Source: Incurvaria masculella (lineage: Eukaryota > Arthropoda > Insecta > Lepidoptera > Incurvariidae). From it: a stretch of 64,000 bases of DNA. The translations under genes and the position numbers were made by a program. The stretch spans positions 3,603,501 through 3,667,500 of the forward strand of contig OX335659.1 in assembly GCA_946894095.1 (NCBI GenBank), in the 5' to 3' direction. Below, piece after piece: positions 1 to 10,972 of this stretch (its first letter is position 1; each line of letters begins with the position of its first letter). The notes under the pieces are model-generated. The model was not told the DNA's origin. It saw only the letters and a program-made list of their open reading frames with translations, and did no database searches.

Positions 1-59
1 TTATTTACCATCAGAAAAGGGCTTTTGTCCGGGTTTTTTTCTCCCGTTCACTAAACAAT

Positions 60-272
60 TTATGAATGCAAAGGTCACCATGCTTTCTTTAAGGAAAACT
101 AGAAAAATCATAAAGATTTCACAGAAAAACATTTCACGTTCCATGAGCGCGCCTCCAACGCTCGCAACGATTACAGAAGTTGTCTCATTCGGGCAGATGT
201 GTTCCATCTCCCTCTAACTCGCGGTAGTGGTACATGATTTGACGTCTCATTCACACGCTTTGTTCGCTTTGT
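60..272. repeat. Dispersed repeat, copy related to 18905-19205
   Basis: The block CTCTAACTCGCGGTAGT and the following stretch ending in TTTGTAAGC recur near 19135-19205. Between and before these blocks the two copies are strongly diverged. No coding function is seen. Confidence 0.4.
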
Positions 273-1450
273 AAGCAAAAATCAAAATCAAAATCAAAAA
301 TCAAAATCAAATAATGTATTGCATATTTGCAGAGGTGTTACAGAACCCAAATGAGGTAAATAAAAGCGAGTGCCATCTACAAATTGCCTGGGTAGGCGTA
401 CATTAGCACGTGGCTCTCAATAAGAGAGCAGTGCAATCACTATATTAGCTTAATCTAACCATGTATGTAAATTTGAATAAATTAACCTCTTTTAACGTTT
501 CCTTATCTAATTGAGCCATTTATATATATATAAAAAAAACCATTAAACACTTCTATTATTTCAAACTATTATCGTCATAAATTCATTAATTTTGTAGAAA
601 CATTTTTCTACTAACCATACATACAATTTTTTCTTAAATTCATTTAGATCTAAATTTTTTATTTCATTTGGAATATTATTATATATTTTTGTCGACATAT
701 AGTATACATTTTTTATGTAGAATTTTGTATGTGGTTTAGTAGTGGATAGGTTATTTTTCCTTCTAGTATTATATCTATGCGTGTCACCTGCTGCTGTGAA
801 ATGTTCTGGATTCTTTTTTACAAATATACAAATTTCATAAATGTACATACATGGAGCTGTTAGTAGATAAAGTTTTTTAAATAGTGGCTTACAACTGTCT
901 AAAGGTTCAGCTTGGCAAATTGCCCTAATACATTTTTTCTGAATTTTTAAAATGTCGTCTATAGTTGTACCATTACCCCAAAATATGATTCCGTACCGTA
1001 TGTTGGAAGAGACATATCCATGATAAGCCGTCAGAGCTGATTGCTAGCTTGAGATTTGGGCTATACGCCTCAATGCGAAGATAAAACGACTTAGTTTTCT
1101 GCTTAACATATCAATGTGTTCCTTCCAGTTACAGTGGCAATCCAACATTACACCCAGAAATCGAATTGTTTTAACTTCTTCTATTTTCTCATCTAGATAT
1201 TTTATATTTAGCGGAATGTGCTTTGTTTGTGGACTACAAAATTGCATAATTTTTGTTTTTTCGATATTTAAGATTAGATTGTTATTTTTAAGCCATTCTA
1301 TAATTTTTTCTATCGTTACATTTATTTCGTCTTGGAAAGCTTGAATGTTGTTTTTGTCGCCCTTTATTATTACTGTGCTGTCATCGGCGAATAATACCAT
1401 ACGGTGATTTATAGAAAGTGGAAGGTCATTTATATATAATAAAAAAAAGC
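273..1450 (-). mobile_element. 5'-truncated LINE with simple-repeat tail
   Basis: Read on the minus strand, a reverse-transcriptase C-terminal half (1448 to 561) is followed by about 250 bp of 3' untranslated sequence. It ends in an (ATTTTG)n-like tail at 273-312. The 5' end is abrupt near 1448, in the middle of the conserved LLYINDLP motif, as expected for incomplete reverse transcription. The FADDS box and C-terminal layout fit the CR1/Jockey group of non-LTR elements, but the exact clade cannot be told from this part. Confidence 0.75.
561..1448 (-). pseudogene. Non-LTR retrotransposon reverse transcriptase, C-terminal part
   Basis: One minus-strand frame runs from about 1448 to 561 and is broken only by an amber TAG at 1044-1046. 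It starts in LLYINDLP, then has the catalytic YxDD-type box as FADDS (about 1385-1399). The conserved thumb-side motifs follow, KTKIMQF and IRFLGVMLD. After the stop come YGIIFWGN, LKIQKKCIRAI and a basic C-terminus with NNIPNEIKNLDLNEFKKKL, which matches the usual end of LINE ORF2. The endonuclease and N-terminal RT motifs are missing because of 5' truncation. The single stop suggests modest age. Without the endonuclease it cannot act on its own. Confidence 0.85.
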
Positions 1451-1820
1451 AAAGCGCGCTATGCTAGGTCTATTATATACACAGCCTTAGTTGCGCAATA
1501 TCTATCTCTTACCGCCGGTTCGCTTAGTGAAATAAAGCGTAGTTGATTTCTTGTGACGATGTTGAATAATTCAGTGGATCCACTCCGCTAACGACCACAA
1601 CGCCGGTCGAAAAATCGCTGTTAGTCAAACTATTTGTCTTACAAAATCTGTGAACACGTACAATATTACCAAGCAGCAAACATGACAAGAATTGTGTGGT
1701 TTGAAACAATACATTCGATAAGTATTGCAATTAAATACGAAACATATTATGGTCACTTCGTTTTTCTTATGTAGCTGGAAATTGGTGACCAATTTAATAT
1801 TAATTTCATTTATTTATACT
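1451..1820. other. No gene seen; short repeat fragment
   Basis: The motif GCTAGGTCTAT near 1463 recurs near 30422, next to a similar GCGCGC context, so part of this stretch is repeated. Otherwise nothing is recognised. Confidence 0.3.
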
Positions 1821-2216
1821 TTTTTGGTGGTCAAACTACACTAAGTCATATCAAAAACGAATAGATTCCACCTACTATCATGATGCTACCTTTCGTTGAC
1901 GACGGCTTTTACCCCAGAGAATACTTGTAATGCTATAAATTACATTAATTTATATTATTGCATTAGTAACTTTGTTAGTTGTAAGTAATTTAAATTGAGG
2001 GTTGCTGATTCTATTGTTTTTTGTCTTAATCTGTTCTACCAAGGAATTGTTTGCCAGCAGCATTTACATGTAAGTGTTATTTTTTTCATAATTGTGGATG
2101 GAAAAATATGTTATTTAAACCAGTGAAGTTTCTTTGCAGGTTCTTCTTCAATGGGTTGATCGAATTCGCGGATCTTTTTGACGTTTTAACTAAGTGTAGT
2201 TTGACTACCAAAAAGT
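1821..2216 (+). mobile_element. MITE-A copy 1 (TIR element of about 395 bp)
   Basis: The left end reads TTTTTTGGTGGTCAAACTAC and the right end, reverse-complemented, CTTTTTGGTAGTCAAACTAC, so the ends form terminal inverted repeats. The right half contains CAGTGAAGTTTCTTTGC and GGTTCTTCTTC, which recur in the copies near 9780-10225, 15740-16251 and 17196-17335. No open frame of note is present, so this is a non-autonomous element. Confidence 0.6.
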
Positions 2217-2518
2217 TTAAATAATCGTTCATTCATGGAAACGTTGCCGTCTTCCATAAGCGAGGTGCCGAGATCGAAAAAGCCCTTACTCTCATACAAC
2301 ATGCACGGGAAATTACTCTTTTCCACGTCCAGCGGTGACCGGTTTTGTATACATAGATTAAATGGATTTTTAAAATAATGACCGGCGTAGTTTTTCGCAG
2401 TTCTTTTATTGTGATCATTGTACTGGCTAAAACAAGATGAATTTGACATTTTCTCGGGGTCACCTACGATAGTGAAGAGACTCAGTCCTAAGTCCGTGTA
2501 GGCTTTGTGTTATATTGC
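2217..2518 (-). other. Unrecognised open frame, possibly a gene fragment
   Basis: A minus-strand frame stays open for about 100 codons from 2518 to 2217 and runs on into the MITE-A end to stop at 2186. The first ATG is at 2447-2449. The predicted peptide has mixed, protein-like composition (for example DLGTSLMEDGNVSMNERLF) and no low-complexity run. I do not recognise a family. It could be an exon or a retrocopied fragment next to which MITE-A inserted, or a chance open frame. Confidence 0.2.
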
Positions 2519-3157
2519 GTTTTGCTTTTTATTTTCACTTCCTATTAAGTTTTTAAAATATGTTGTAAGTAATATCTCATTGAAATTTTTATTTTTAGTT
2601 TTTAGTTTATTTTTATGATAATTGCCCGTTTTCATTTTCACTTTCATCTTAGTTATATTGGTAATCTTTTATTAATCTACGTTTCACTCACTGCTGCAAC
2701 ATTATAAATCGCATGTTGTGTTCACTAGTTGTAGAGTGTGTGTCCATACTATGTATCTGTTTGTTATTTTATTTTTACACGTTCTAACACATTACTCTGT
2801 AAGTGAACCTTTTAAATAAATAAAGAAATAAATAAAACTTTAAAAATCAAACAAATACGAGTGCAGTGTACGTACCGTCTGTGGATGATAAATATAGGCT
2901 GAATTATAAATAATGTCCTGGTAAATACGCAAACGAACGGAATACGACGGCGGCTCCGTAAATCATTCGCCGTAATGGCGGCCGAAGGCAGTCGATTATG
3001 AGCCGATGGGCAAATACGCGCTTCCGTGACCCGCTTGTTTCGGGCCGCAAAATGTGAAAATGTGATATTGATCAATTGGGATGTCGCTCACCCGACTGCG
3101 TTGACACTGACTACAGCGGTATGGATATTTAGTATGCCTGCTAACGGTTTATTGCCC
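2519..3157. other. AT-rich stretch without a supported gene
   Basis: An (AAAT)n-like tract at 2812-2836 could be the tail of an old retroelement, since the preceding 250 bp is T-rich and looks like a 3' untranslated region. Nothing else is recognised. Confidence 0.3.
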
Positions 3158-3696
3158 TTAAGGTGGGCCATCCCGCTCAACTCCCCATACAAACGGGGAA
3201 AGAAGATCACGCCCATATTTTTTATCAGAGATCCCAAATTTTGCTTAAAATAGCTTTATTTGATCGAACTAGATGTCTGAGGACCGTTGACATTGTAAAA
3301 TTGTGTTTGGTTTCTAAGTTATAAGGTCCGAAAGTTCGAATTTTTCGCGCGTTTTATACAATAACTTTGGAGGTGGATTACGCAATGATAAAGTAAAAAC
3401 ATCATAAAAAGATTAGTCATAAGACATAGGTTATTTATAGTCAATTTGGTTTTTGTTAGATTTTTGACTACAGCGGTCGTGGTTTACTTTTAGCTATAAG
3501 TCGTTTAGTAATTAAATTTTTCGTAAATCTTAGCAAATTATACACTACGCACATTGTCTTTTTTGTGGACATGTTGCATCTTCCTCATCACGGAGATTAT
3601 CTTTGTCTTTGAAACAGAGAAGGAACCAGAGCGCAACAGCACGGTTTTGTACCGTGCCCGCGAATGAGTTAGTCCCGCCGGGTTGGGCCACCTTAA
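3158..3696 (+). mobile_element. TTAA-1 element, copy 1 (539 bp)
   Basis: TTAA at 3158-3161 and 3693-3696 bound an element with inverted ends: left TTAAGGTGGGCCATCCCG, right reverse complement TTAAGGTGGCCCAACCCG. The interior matches the copies at 11720-12418 and 7672-8014 (for example AAAAGATTAGTCAT and GTGGTTTACTTTTAGCT). TTAA targets with precise duplication are the mark of piggyBac-type elements. It encodes no transposase. Its right TTAA is also the left TTAA of the next element. Confidence 0.8.
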
Positions 3697-4065
3697 GAAT
3701 AGCCTGTAAGCTATGCTCCCCATACAAACGTAGTTTACTTTTCATTTGGAAACCGCTATTCCAATTAAACTGATATTTAATATCTAATATTAAATAACAA
3801 ATATAAAATATTTTTGTATTTTTTTTTTTGTTAAACCCAATCCAAATGAAATGAAAGCAAAAAGTAAATCTTCATAAAAAAAAAGTTTTCTCTGTGGATT
3901 GACCCAGAATAAATTTACCGAAAAAAAAGACATGCACACACACATATTTGTAGCCTAATATAAGATACCAAATATCAAGTAAGCTGAAACAGTGGTTTTC
4001 AATTTATTAGTAAACTACGTTTGTATGGGAGGCGAAATTTTCTGATGCTTACGGGCCGACCTTAA
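3693..4065 (+). mobile_element. TTAA-2 element, copy 1 (373 bp)
   Basis: Bounded by TTAA at 3693-3696 and 4062-4065. The right end, reverse-complemented, reads TTAAGGTCGGCCCGTAAGC; the left end reads TTAAGAATAGCCTGTAAGC. Subterminal inverted sequence with CCATACAAACGTAGTTTAC is also present at both ends. The copy at 28151-28526 has the same structure, so this is a separate family from TTAA-1. Confidence 0.8.
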
Positions 4066-4497
4066 GACAAGCCAATGCGGATGGTTTGTTTGCGTTAAGT
4101 TCCTGAACATGAAAATGTTACCCTTTGGGTACGGAAACTAATACTTTTTTTCACTTTTCCGCCATTAATATGTACATTCTCAGGGATGGCGAAACCGGAG
4201 ATCTATGAAAAAATCCGTTATTATAAATCTGGAATTTCCTGCGCGAAACTTGTTACATGGCATTCGTTTCGCGATCTTCGTGGCGCGATGTAAATATTGC
4301 GAATTCTCGACGATATCCGACGGATGAGCGAGTGACGTGCGGATGGACAGGCGTGAATCATTACCATAGTGAGCACTCAGGAACCCCGTTTTGATGGAAC
4401 TATTTTTCAGAAAGTGTAAAATGTGCATACAAAGACCGCTGGGGTTTACCATGGTACGAAATGCAACTAAACGTCCAATTTAATCACTCACTTGCCT
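4066..4497. other. No gene seen; two repeat fragments
   Basis: ACCCTTTGGGTACGGAAAC near 4119 is a short piece of the lepidopteran dispersed repeat. The stretch 4450-4497 (ATGGTACGAAATGCAACTAA and following) matches 21698-21745, part of another repeat. Confidence 0.4.
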
Positions 4498-4726
4498 GTT
4501 TGAAAAATGTTACGGCTTTTCACGCGGCGGGAGGAGACATTCTCCGACGTTTCGAGCTGACCGTTCAGCCCGTTGTCAAGGAGGCATCCGCCAAGTTCGT
4601 ACGCAGCAGACGACTGACAGCCAGGCTCGCCGTGGTCGTAGATCGTAGCTGTCGTTCTCACATTAATTCTCAAACGTCGGAGAATGTCTCCTCCCGCCGC
4701 GTGAAAAGCCTTAATATTTTTCAAAC
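4498..4726. mobile_element. Foldback element with 55-bp arms
   Basis: The left arm 4498-4552 and right arm 4672-4726 are inverted copies with only a few mismatches; both contain GGCTTTTCACGCGGCGGGAG. The 119-bp centre is not repeated elsewhere in the window. The open frames on both strands across the arms are the same palindrome read twice and are not genes. The element sits inside a copy of the repeat seen at 21372-21795. Confidence 0.65.
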
Positions 4727-5742
4727 ATGTTTAACAGCCGCAATAATCTCAAAAGTGCTCACTTACCTGTTCACGAGTTTGATTAACATGATAATCCCCC
4801 CAGGATTCGCCACTGCTTTGGGTCACAATTCTAGTGCTAGTCAAAACACGTGATATGTTATGTGTACCAAAGCACCCCCCTAATGATCAAACGTCATTTT
4901 TTCTCTATTTGAGTTCCTAAATGGACCAGCCTTTACGGAACAAAGTGGTCAAGCTATTTTGGGAACAGTCTTGCTCTGGCTGTACTCACACGTGACTCGT
5001 CGAAATATTCAGTTATTAATAGTTTGTACAAATTACAATAGTTTCCGAATAAAGTTCCTAGTTTGAGGTTATTACGTATTGATTTTGTGTTCATTCCCTT
5101 TGTGTTGAGCTTTGCTTAAAGTTCCTGCTACTCGTTCTCACCCTCCTTCAGTCATTATAAAGTCATTATTGAGTGGTGGAGTTTACACGAACAACCGACA
5201 TAATTAATGTATAATAATACACACGTATACAGTACGCACACATTCGTGAGAATTACATTGCGCTTAAGTCGGTTTTGTCTACTTGGCCACTGAGTCTTTG
5301 CAACTGATGGGATTATTTTTACAAGCTTTTATTAAAAAGCATTTATTTAACTTCACTTTTATGAATGCCCTGGAAGATTACAAGTTAAATTTGTACCAGA
5401 TCCGATTGAGCTAAAATTTTGCACGAATATGTAAATCGAATGACAATACAATATTATAAAAACGAGTTTGATTGTAAATAGGGAATCATATACTTTATAT
5501 TAAATCAAACCCATCAATTTATTATATTATACAATTTATATAATATAACAGCTTGTCGCGAGATTTACCGGAGTACATAAACAAAAATACACCGATAATT
5601 TGATCTTCAGGCAAGCTTGTATTTCATGTTAATTGTATAATATATTTTTAAAATACATTTTTTTCACACGGACAGACGAACGGATGGATAGACAAGCGAA
5701 CCCATTGGGCTAAGAGACCCTAAAAATAATCATAGCTACATA
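4727..5742. other. AT-rich stretch without a supported gene
   Basis: From about 5380 to 5725 the sequence looks like a diverged dispersed repeat (GAGCTAAAATTTTGCACGA, then a GGAC/GGAT-type run GGACAGACGAACGGATGG). The region 4727-5380 shows nothing recognisable. Confidence 0.3.
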
Positions 5743-5979
5743 ATGAATGCTCCCACATACCTTAGAGATAAATTCAATTTCTTGTCCTCCCATGGTTTAC
5801 CACTCAGGTCAATCGATAACCTTCTTCTACTGATACCGTCACACAATACCACTTGTTTTACGGAATTATTCACAGTAAATTCAGCCCGTCTTTGGAATCA
5901 ATTGTCACTTGACATCAGGAGCTCAGCTTCTCTTGATATTTTCAAAAAACGTATAAAATCATACTTCCTCTTAAAATGA
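5743..5979 (+). pseudogene. CR1-like LINE ORF2, extreme C-terminus
   Basis: A 78-codon frame has the conserved tail of CR1-type LINE proteins: YLRDKFNF near its start, then FTVNSARLWNQLSLDIRSS and LDIFKKRIKSYFL at the end. Stops lie directly upstream, so only the last part of the protein remains. No enzymatic domain is left. It is followed by a 3' untranslated region and a microsatellite tail, which supports a 5'-truncated insertion and not a host gene. Confidence 0.7.
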
Positions 5980-6357
5980 GTATGTTCTACTTTTGTCACA
6001 TTTTAGTTTTATTATCATGTTTCACTTTATTAAATGTATGTATTTTATATTTTACCATTGTATTTAACTATTGTATATTTTTAATAGATTTTAATATTTT
6101 GAAGTTTATGTAACTTTTTTTTTCTTTAGCTGACATTTGTCTGCAGATATATTTTTTTCTACATATAATTAATTTAGAGTATAAATAGTGCCCAAGAAAC
6201 TATCTTAGGTTACTTTTCTTTTGTTGCTACCTGAATATTTTTGTCCCATAATCGGGTTGATTGGAAGATATTGACTTTAGGCTATAAGTCCTACCTTGCA
6301 TGTACCTATGTGTATGGAAGCAATAAAGCATATTATTATTATTATTATTATTATTAT
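5743..6357 (+). mobile_element. 5'-truncated CR1-like LINE with (ATT)n tail
   Basis: The C-terminal coding remnant is followed by about 330 bp of AT-rich 3' untranslated sequence. An AATAAA signal lies at 6320-6326, directly before an (ATT)n tract at 6331-6357. A short 3' simple-repeat tail after AATAAA is typical of CR1-type elements in insects. Confidence 0.7.
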
Positions 6358-6599
6358 GAATAGAAATGAAAGACGAGATGAAGAAATGAATAGAAAACAT
6401 TGCCACGTTCTCATCCAAAGCGATGGAAAAACCGTCCGGGCTTAAACACATAGGAGGGGAAGGGGACCTTGACATTTTTGAATGGATATCGACCATAGCT
6501 AAAAGGAAGAAGATGTGGCATCAAACGTGCCTATTATGAAACCCCCTGTCTCAAATTTTCTAAACTACCAATCAAAATTAAAAGTGCAGACGACATGCA

Positions 6600-6815
6600 A
6601 ACATAGTCGCAGACGTATTAGAGGCTTTGTGTGGGTGGGAACCGACTTCACGAAGCTATTTTAGAGCACAGTCGTGCGCCGACGCGCCTCCTAATTTATA
6701 TACAATTATATGGTCATTTTGACCATATAGCGAAGACGCGATGTCGGCCGCATGCCATTTATCCTTTCTTTCTCTTCAGTGACCTCAACCCATGGAACAG
6801 CTGTTATGGCTGTTA
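6600..6815 (-). repeat. Repeat-X copy (minus)
   Basis: This matches 13466-13680 and 54830-55060 in reverse. Shared pieces include TTTTAGAGCACA with CGACGCGCC, and CTTTCTTTCTCTTCAGTG. It contains the small palindrome ATATGGTCATTTTGACCATAT at 6708-6728. No coding potential is apparent. Confidence 0.5.
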
Positions 6816-6872
6816 TAACATGGACTTGCGGTTTTGTAATAGATATAAGAAAAACGTGCCAATGCAGGCATA

Positions 6873-7278
6873 CGCGGCTCGTAGCCTAGTGGCGGGGGGA
6901 CTGGCTTAGCGTACCAGAGGTCTGGGTTCAATTCGAACATGCACCACTGTCTTTCTCTTTCCGAGTTCGATAAGTGCGTTTCGTCACGAATGCGAGCTGC
7001 TCCATGGTTCGGAATCCATGTAAAACTGTAAGTCCCCTTCCCCTACTAGGTGAATGGGTTTAAGCCTGCCCGGGTTGGTATCATCGCATTGGATAAAAAG
7101 ATGGTCGAAGCGGCAATGAAAAATTGTCCGTGTTTTCCATCCAGTTCAATGTAGCTGTGCTCATAAAGGGAAGATCCTGGCATGGCACCTAATTACTTCG
7201 GGAATGTGATGTATTGGGCTAATATCATTACGGCAGTTGTGTGGTATTAGCCATCCATGTCAGGTCCCATAAAAAAAA
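6873..7278 (+). mobile_element. SINE-1, full-length copy
   Basis: The 5' end is tRNA-like with a box A (GTAGCCTAGTGGCG) and a box B (GGGTTCAATTC), the internal RNA polymerase III promoter of a tRNA-derived SINE. The body is about 330 bp and the 3' end is CATAAAAAAAA. It matches the copies at 17783, 22206, 29059 and 31336 almost base for base. SINEs have no protein and need a LINE for mobility. Confidence 0.85.
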
Positions 7279-7671
7279 TACTGACCGATCTCCATTGCTC
7301 CATCTTGTCCTTGGACGCCGAACGGCCGGCACGAAGCAGCTATCCAGTGCCTAATTTAAGATGTGAAAATGTTGTGAAGTGGAACTCGACTTGCCACGAG
7401 TGGAGTTTCGTCGGGGAGATGCGATCCAATAACGAGACTTACTCGAGACGTACGGATGGAGAAATGAAACAGGTTCGCTACGTCTTCGAACGTAGGTGCT
7501 CGTGGAACACCGTTTGGTTGAATCTAGTAAATATTTTGCAAGAATACCTACCAGCACAGATACTATGTTCATCGCGTATGACTCCGGGGAAATATTTGTA
7601 GACATCGTAGATACTATCCCATCAACTTTAGCTTGCAAACACCGAGATCACACCGCATTCTCAACGAGTTT
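7279..7671. other. No gene supported
   Basis: GC content is moderate and short open frames overlap on both strands. None has a recognisable motif or a continuation beyond the flanking repeats. Confidence 0.3.
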
Positions 7672-8014
7672 TAATTGATTGAACTAGATATCTGATGACC
7701 ATTGGCATTGCAAAAAGATTAGTCATCAGACCTAGTTTGTTTTATAAAGATTTATTATCAATGTAATTTTTGTTTGTTTTTTTACTACAGCGGTCTTTAT
7801 TTACTTCTAGCTAAAAGTAGTTTTGTAATTAAAATATTTTTTAAATATTACCAAATCAAACACTATGTGAATTGTCTGCTTTTTGTACATGTTGAATCCT
7901 CCTCATCACGAAGCCTGTCTTTTTCTTTGAAACAGAGAAGCTCCCAGAGCGCAATATCACGGTTTTGTACCGTGCCCGCCAGTGAGTTAGTCCCGCCGGG
8001 AAGGGCCACCTTAA
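7672..8014 (+). mobile_element. TTAA-1 element, 5'-deleted copy
   Basis: The interior and right end match TTAA-1 (GATTAGTCATCAGAC, then AGTTAGTCCCGCCGGGAAGG and CCACCTTAA), ending at TTAA 8011-8014. The left TIR is missing, and a stretch before AAAAAGATTAGTCAT is deleted relative to the copy at 3158. Confidence 0.65.
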
Positions 8015-8891
8015 CATATAGTATCATCCTACGGTGCAGGAAATCACCGCGACTCTGGGGGTTTTATAATTACTAGATGGCGCAGCAATGAGCTCCAACT
8101 CTAAATGGGCGGCATAAAAACCGTATTGAAACGAGGTTGACACTTTTCAACTGCCATGTACCCTGAGAGTATTGGTCTGCGGGAAACCCATGATGATAAT
8201 TATTATTTTTACATTTTTCAATTGGAATATTTATTTATTACTTTTAAATATTTCCAACCTTGTTTTTGTAATGTGTGAATGTTTTTTCAAATATAATCTA
8301 ATTTCTTCAAATATTAAGAGAAATAAAATTATTGTAAGTGACAATCTATCGTGTTGACCCCCCGAGCCGTCTCACTCAGTGCACAAACGTACTGTTTGTA
8401 TACCTGTGGAGCTCTGTATATTTTTGTCGACACACACACACTGAGGCTTGCAGAACTCCTGGAATGCTTTCAGCGAAGATCCAACAGTCGCAAGTCCAGC
8501 GCTACAGACCTGAAAGTTTGCAGCTGGAAACGCACCTGATCTACATGCTTTCCAATGCTCACTCGAATTGATATTTTGTACCCTTAAGTTGCCACAAACC
8601 ATGCCCGATAACATGTTTCACTATGAAATGTATGTAATTTATGTGTAAACTCCCATCCTTCTCGTAACTTTCGGCACATTCTATTTCTTACTTATTTATT
8701 TTTACGAAATAAAAGAAGTTATTTCTTCTATATATATAACGGGCTTAATAACATCAATACTATCGGACTAATGGTTTGTTTTGATAACATTTAATTTTTT
8801 TGTTGCAATACATCAAAAAATTCAAGGTATGGCCTCTGTCCGTCCCCTTGTAAATTTAAGACCATTTGTCCGAATTGCGGGTGGTATGTGA
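8015..8891. other. No gene supported; Cys-rich open frame noted
   Basis: A minus-strand frame at 8372-8614 encodes a Cys-rich peptide of about 80 residues, and plus-strand frames overlap it; I recognise neither. A (CA)n tract lies near 8432. The rest is AT-rich. Confidence 0.2.
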
Positions 8892-9218
8892 GTTTTTTTT
8901 CTTTACTGGACGTAGGTGGTTAATACCAGATCCACCGTCATTATAGCACGCAATGTGGTGCCATACCAAGACCTCCACTTTATTTGCACAGTTCTATTCA
9001 AATTGATTGAAAATACAGACGATTTTTCATTTTCGCTTCAGCCATCGTTTCATACAATACGATGGTACCAACCCGGGCAGGATTAACCCTACCACCGAGT
9101 AAGGGAGTTTTACATGTATTCCGAACAATGGGACGGCTCGAATTCGTAACAAATTTAACTTTTCAAGTCTGGAAGAGAGGGAAAGAAGTGCATGAACGGG
9201 ACGGGTATAGAACCCACA
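8892..9218 (-). mobile_element. SINE-1, diverged copy
   Basis: Minus-strand SINE-1 body: CGATGGTACCAACCCGGGCA at 9060-9079 and GCCATCGTTTCATACAAT just before it correspond to the consensus. The poly(A) end is read as the T-tract at 8893-8900. The tRNA-like head is poorly kept near 9218. Confidence 0.7.
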
Positions 9219-9779
9219 ATGTTAATCTAATTTCCATCACGTTACTCTACGTATGGAGGTACATTTTCATCGACTCGTGCATTTAAATATTACATTAAAT
9301 TTTAATAGCTTTCCAAAAAAATATGAACAGTTCGTACGTAGCGACCTCCCCGCCTAAGCCACGTCTAAGCCATCCAGTTTAACGAAGCCTCGCCGAGATT
9401 CGTCTGAGACGATCTTTGAGGGGCTCATTAAGGTGGCTCGATGCCTGCATGAAGTATCGTGGCATTTGGTAGGGGGCCAAGTCGTTAGCGCTCGCCGCGT
9501 GTACACGGGGCACTCGCCGACTCCTGCGACCCGTTAATATATTGCGGGTGCCCCTTTGCGGCGCTCTCGGACGAATATCCGGCCGCTCTATCGCTTGTAA
9601 CTGACTCGAAAAATCGACACGTGTTCGACTGCAAGGATGCTTATAATTGTTTCTTTACTTATAAATGTTGGCTTTTATTTTTTCTGTTGTTTAAATATTT
9701 CTTGCTTTATTTACCTTTCTGCTTATGAGTAATTCCTATTTTTAATCCCTTTTCATTGAGGGTTGCTTTTTTATTTGTT
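9219..9779. other. GC-rich unclassified stretch then AT-rich DNA
   Basis: The part 9327-9640 is clearly richer in G+C and CpG than its surroundings and matches no repeat in the window. It may be single-copy DNA. No convincing open frame or splice structure is visible. Confidence 0.25.
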
Positions 9780-10225
9780 CATGGTTCTTTATCTTAAGAT
9801 GTTCCACATATAAAATGTATTTGTCTATTTGTTTATTTATTTATTAGTGATATCAACAGCTTTTATAAGCATAGCTTTTATACAATAACAAAAATTCCAA
9901 CCATAAGTCAATAACAATAATCTCAATCTATCCTCAATAGACAATATCCTCTTCTTGTACTAAATAGAATGTGCTGAAATAGTGTATGATGGTGAGAGAT
10001 TGCTGAGGGTGTGTGCATGTATATGTATTAGTGTAAATCATACTGATGTAAATATATGAATGCGGTTGGAATAAGAATGAAATTGATAAATGATTTTGCA
10101 TGTTTCGTACTTTGTCAGTAGCATTTCGATCTAAGTTTGTATTTCATTATCGTGGACAAAAAAGTCTTTAAAGCAGTGAAGTTTGTTTGCGGGTTCTTCT
10201 TCACTAACGAATCTTACCGTAGTTT
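9780..10225 (+). mobile_element. MITE-A copy 2, interrupted
   Basis: CAGTGAAGTTTGTTTGCGGG and GTTCTTCTTC at 10172-10203 match MITE-A. The element end (ATTACCAAAAGTTTAAATA) appears only at 10878, after the foldback element, so the foldback element seems to have inserted inside this copy. The 9836-10080 portion is not shared with copy 1. Confidence 0.4.
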
Positions 10226-10239
10226 TATGAGTCGTATTC

Positions 10240-10868
10240 ACTACGTATAATATTCACAACGTAAAATCTTATTTTTTTCCAAAAAATTAAAACCATGCAT
10301 AACGTATAATAGTCACAACGTATAATGTTATACGTTGTGCATGAGTTTAAAAATAAAATAAACTCTTTGCATCATGCAGAACGTATAATAGTCACAACGT
10401 ATAATATTCCTAACATGAATTCACAAAAAAAGAAAACCATGCAGAACGTATAATATGCCAAGAAGCACTGCATAAAGCGCCCTAACAACGATACATTTAA
10501 GGCTGAAATTGCTACGAATAGATATCTGTTGAAGAGTAACAATTTGCTACAACGCTAATTGAGACGGTCGAAAAGTCGCGTGCGAGTATAATCTTTAATC
10601 TTATATCGATAAGGGCGCTAATCGTATGAAATATTTTAGGATTATATGATATGCATGGTTTTCTTTTTTTGTTAAATAAAGATCATAACATTATACGTTG
10701 TGACTATTATACGTTATGCATGGAGAAATAAGTAATTTAATTTTTTGGACTTCTTCATGCACTACGCATAAGATTATACGATCTGCCGATTATACGTTGC
10801 GCATGGTTTTAAAATTTTGTTAAAATATGACATTATACGATCTGCATATTATACGTTATGCCGTTCCC
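10240..10868. mobile_element. Foldback element with iterated ACGTATAAT motif
   Basis: The left part (10247-10460) carries repeated ACGTATAAT units, often spaced as ACGTATAATAGTCACAACG. The right part (10685-10862) carries the reverse complement, ATTATACGT, next to GTTGTGAC or GATCTGC. The roughly 220-bp centre has no repeats. Arrays of short motifs in opposite orientation at both ends look like transposase-binding subterminal repeats. No coding sequence is present. Confidence 0.6.
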
Positions 10869-10972
10869 CCAGTCTTATTACCAAAAGTTTAAATAAATTA
10901 AATTAAATTGGGTTGTATCGTATACTGTTTTTTGCAATTTTTTTTTTTACTTCTTTTATGATTAAGTCACTT

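Noticed and set aside
4461..4853. 130-codon plus frame and overlapping minus frame
   Set aside because: Both run over the 55-bp foldback arms and share the same peptide segment; not genes.
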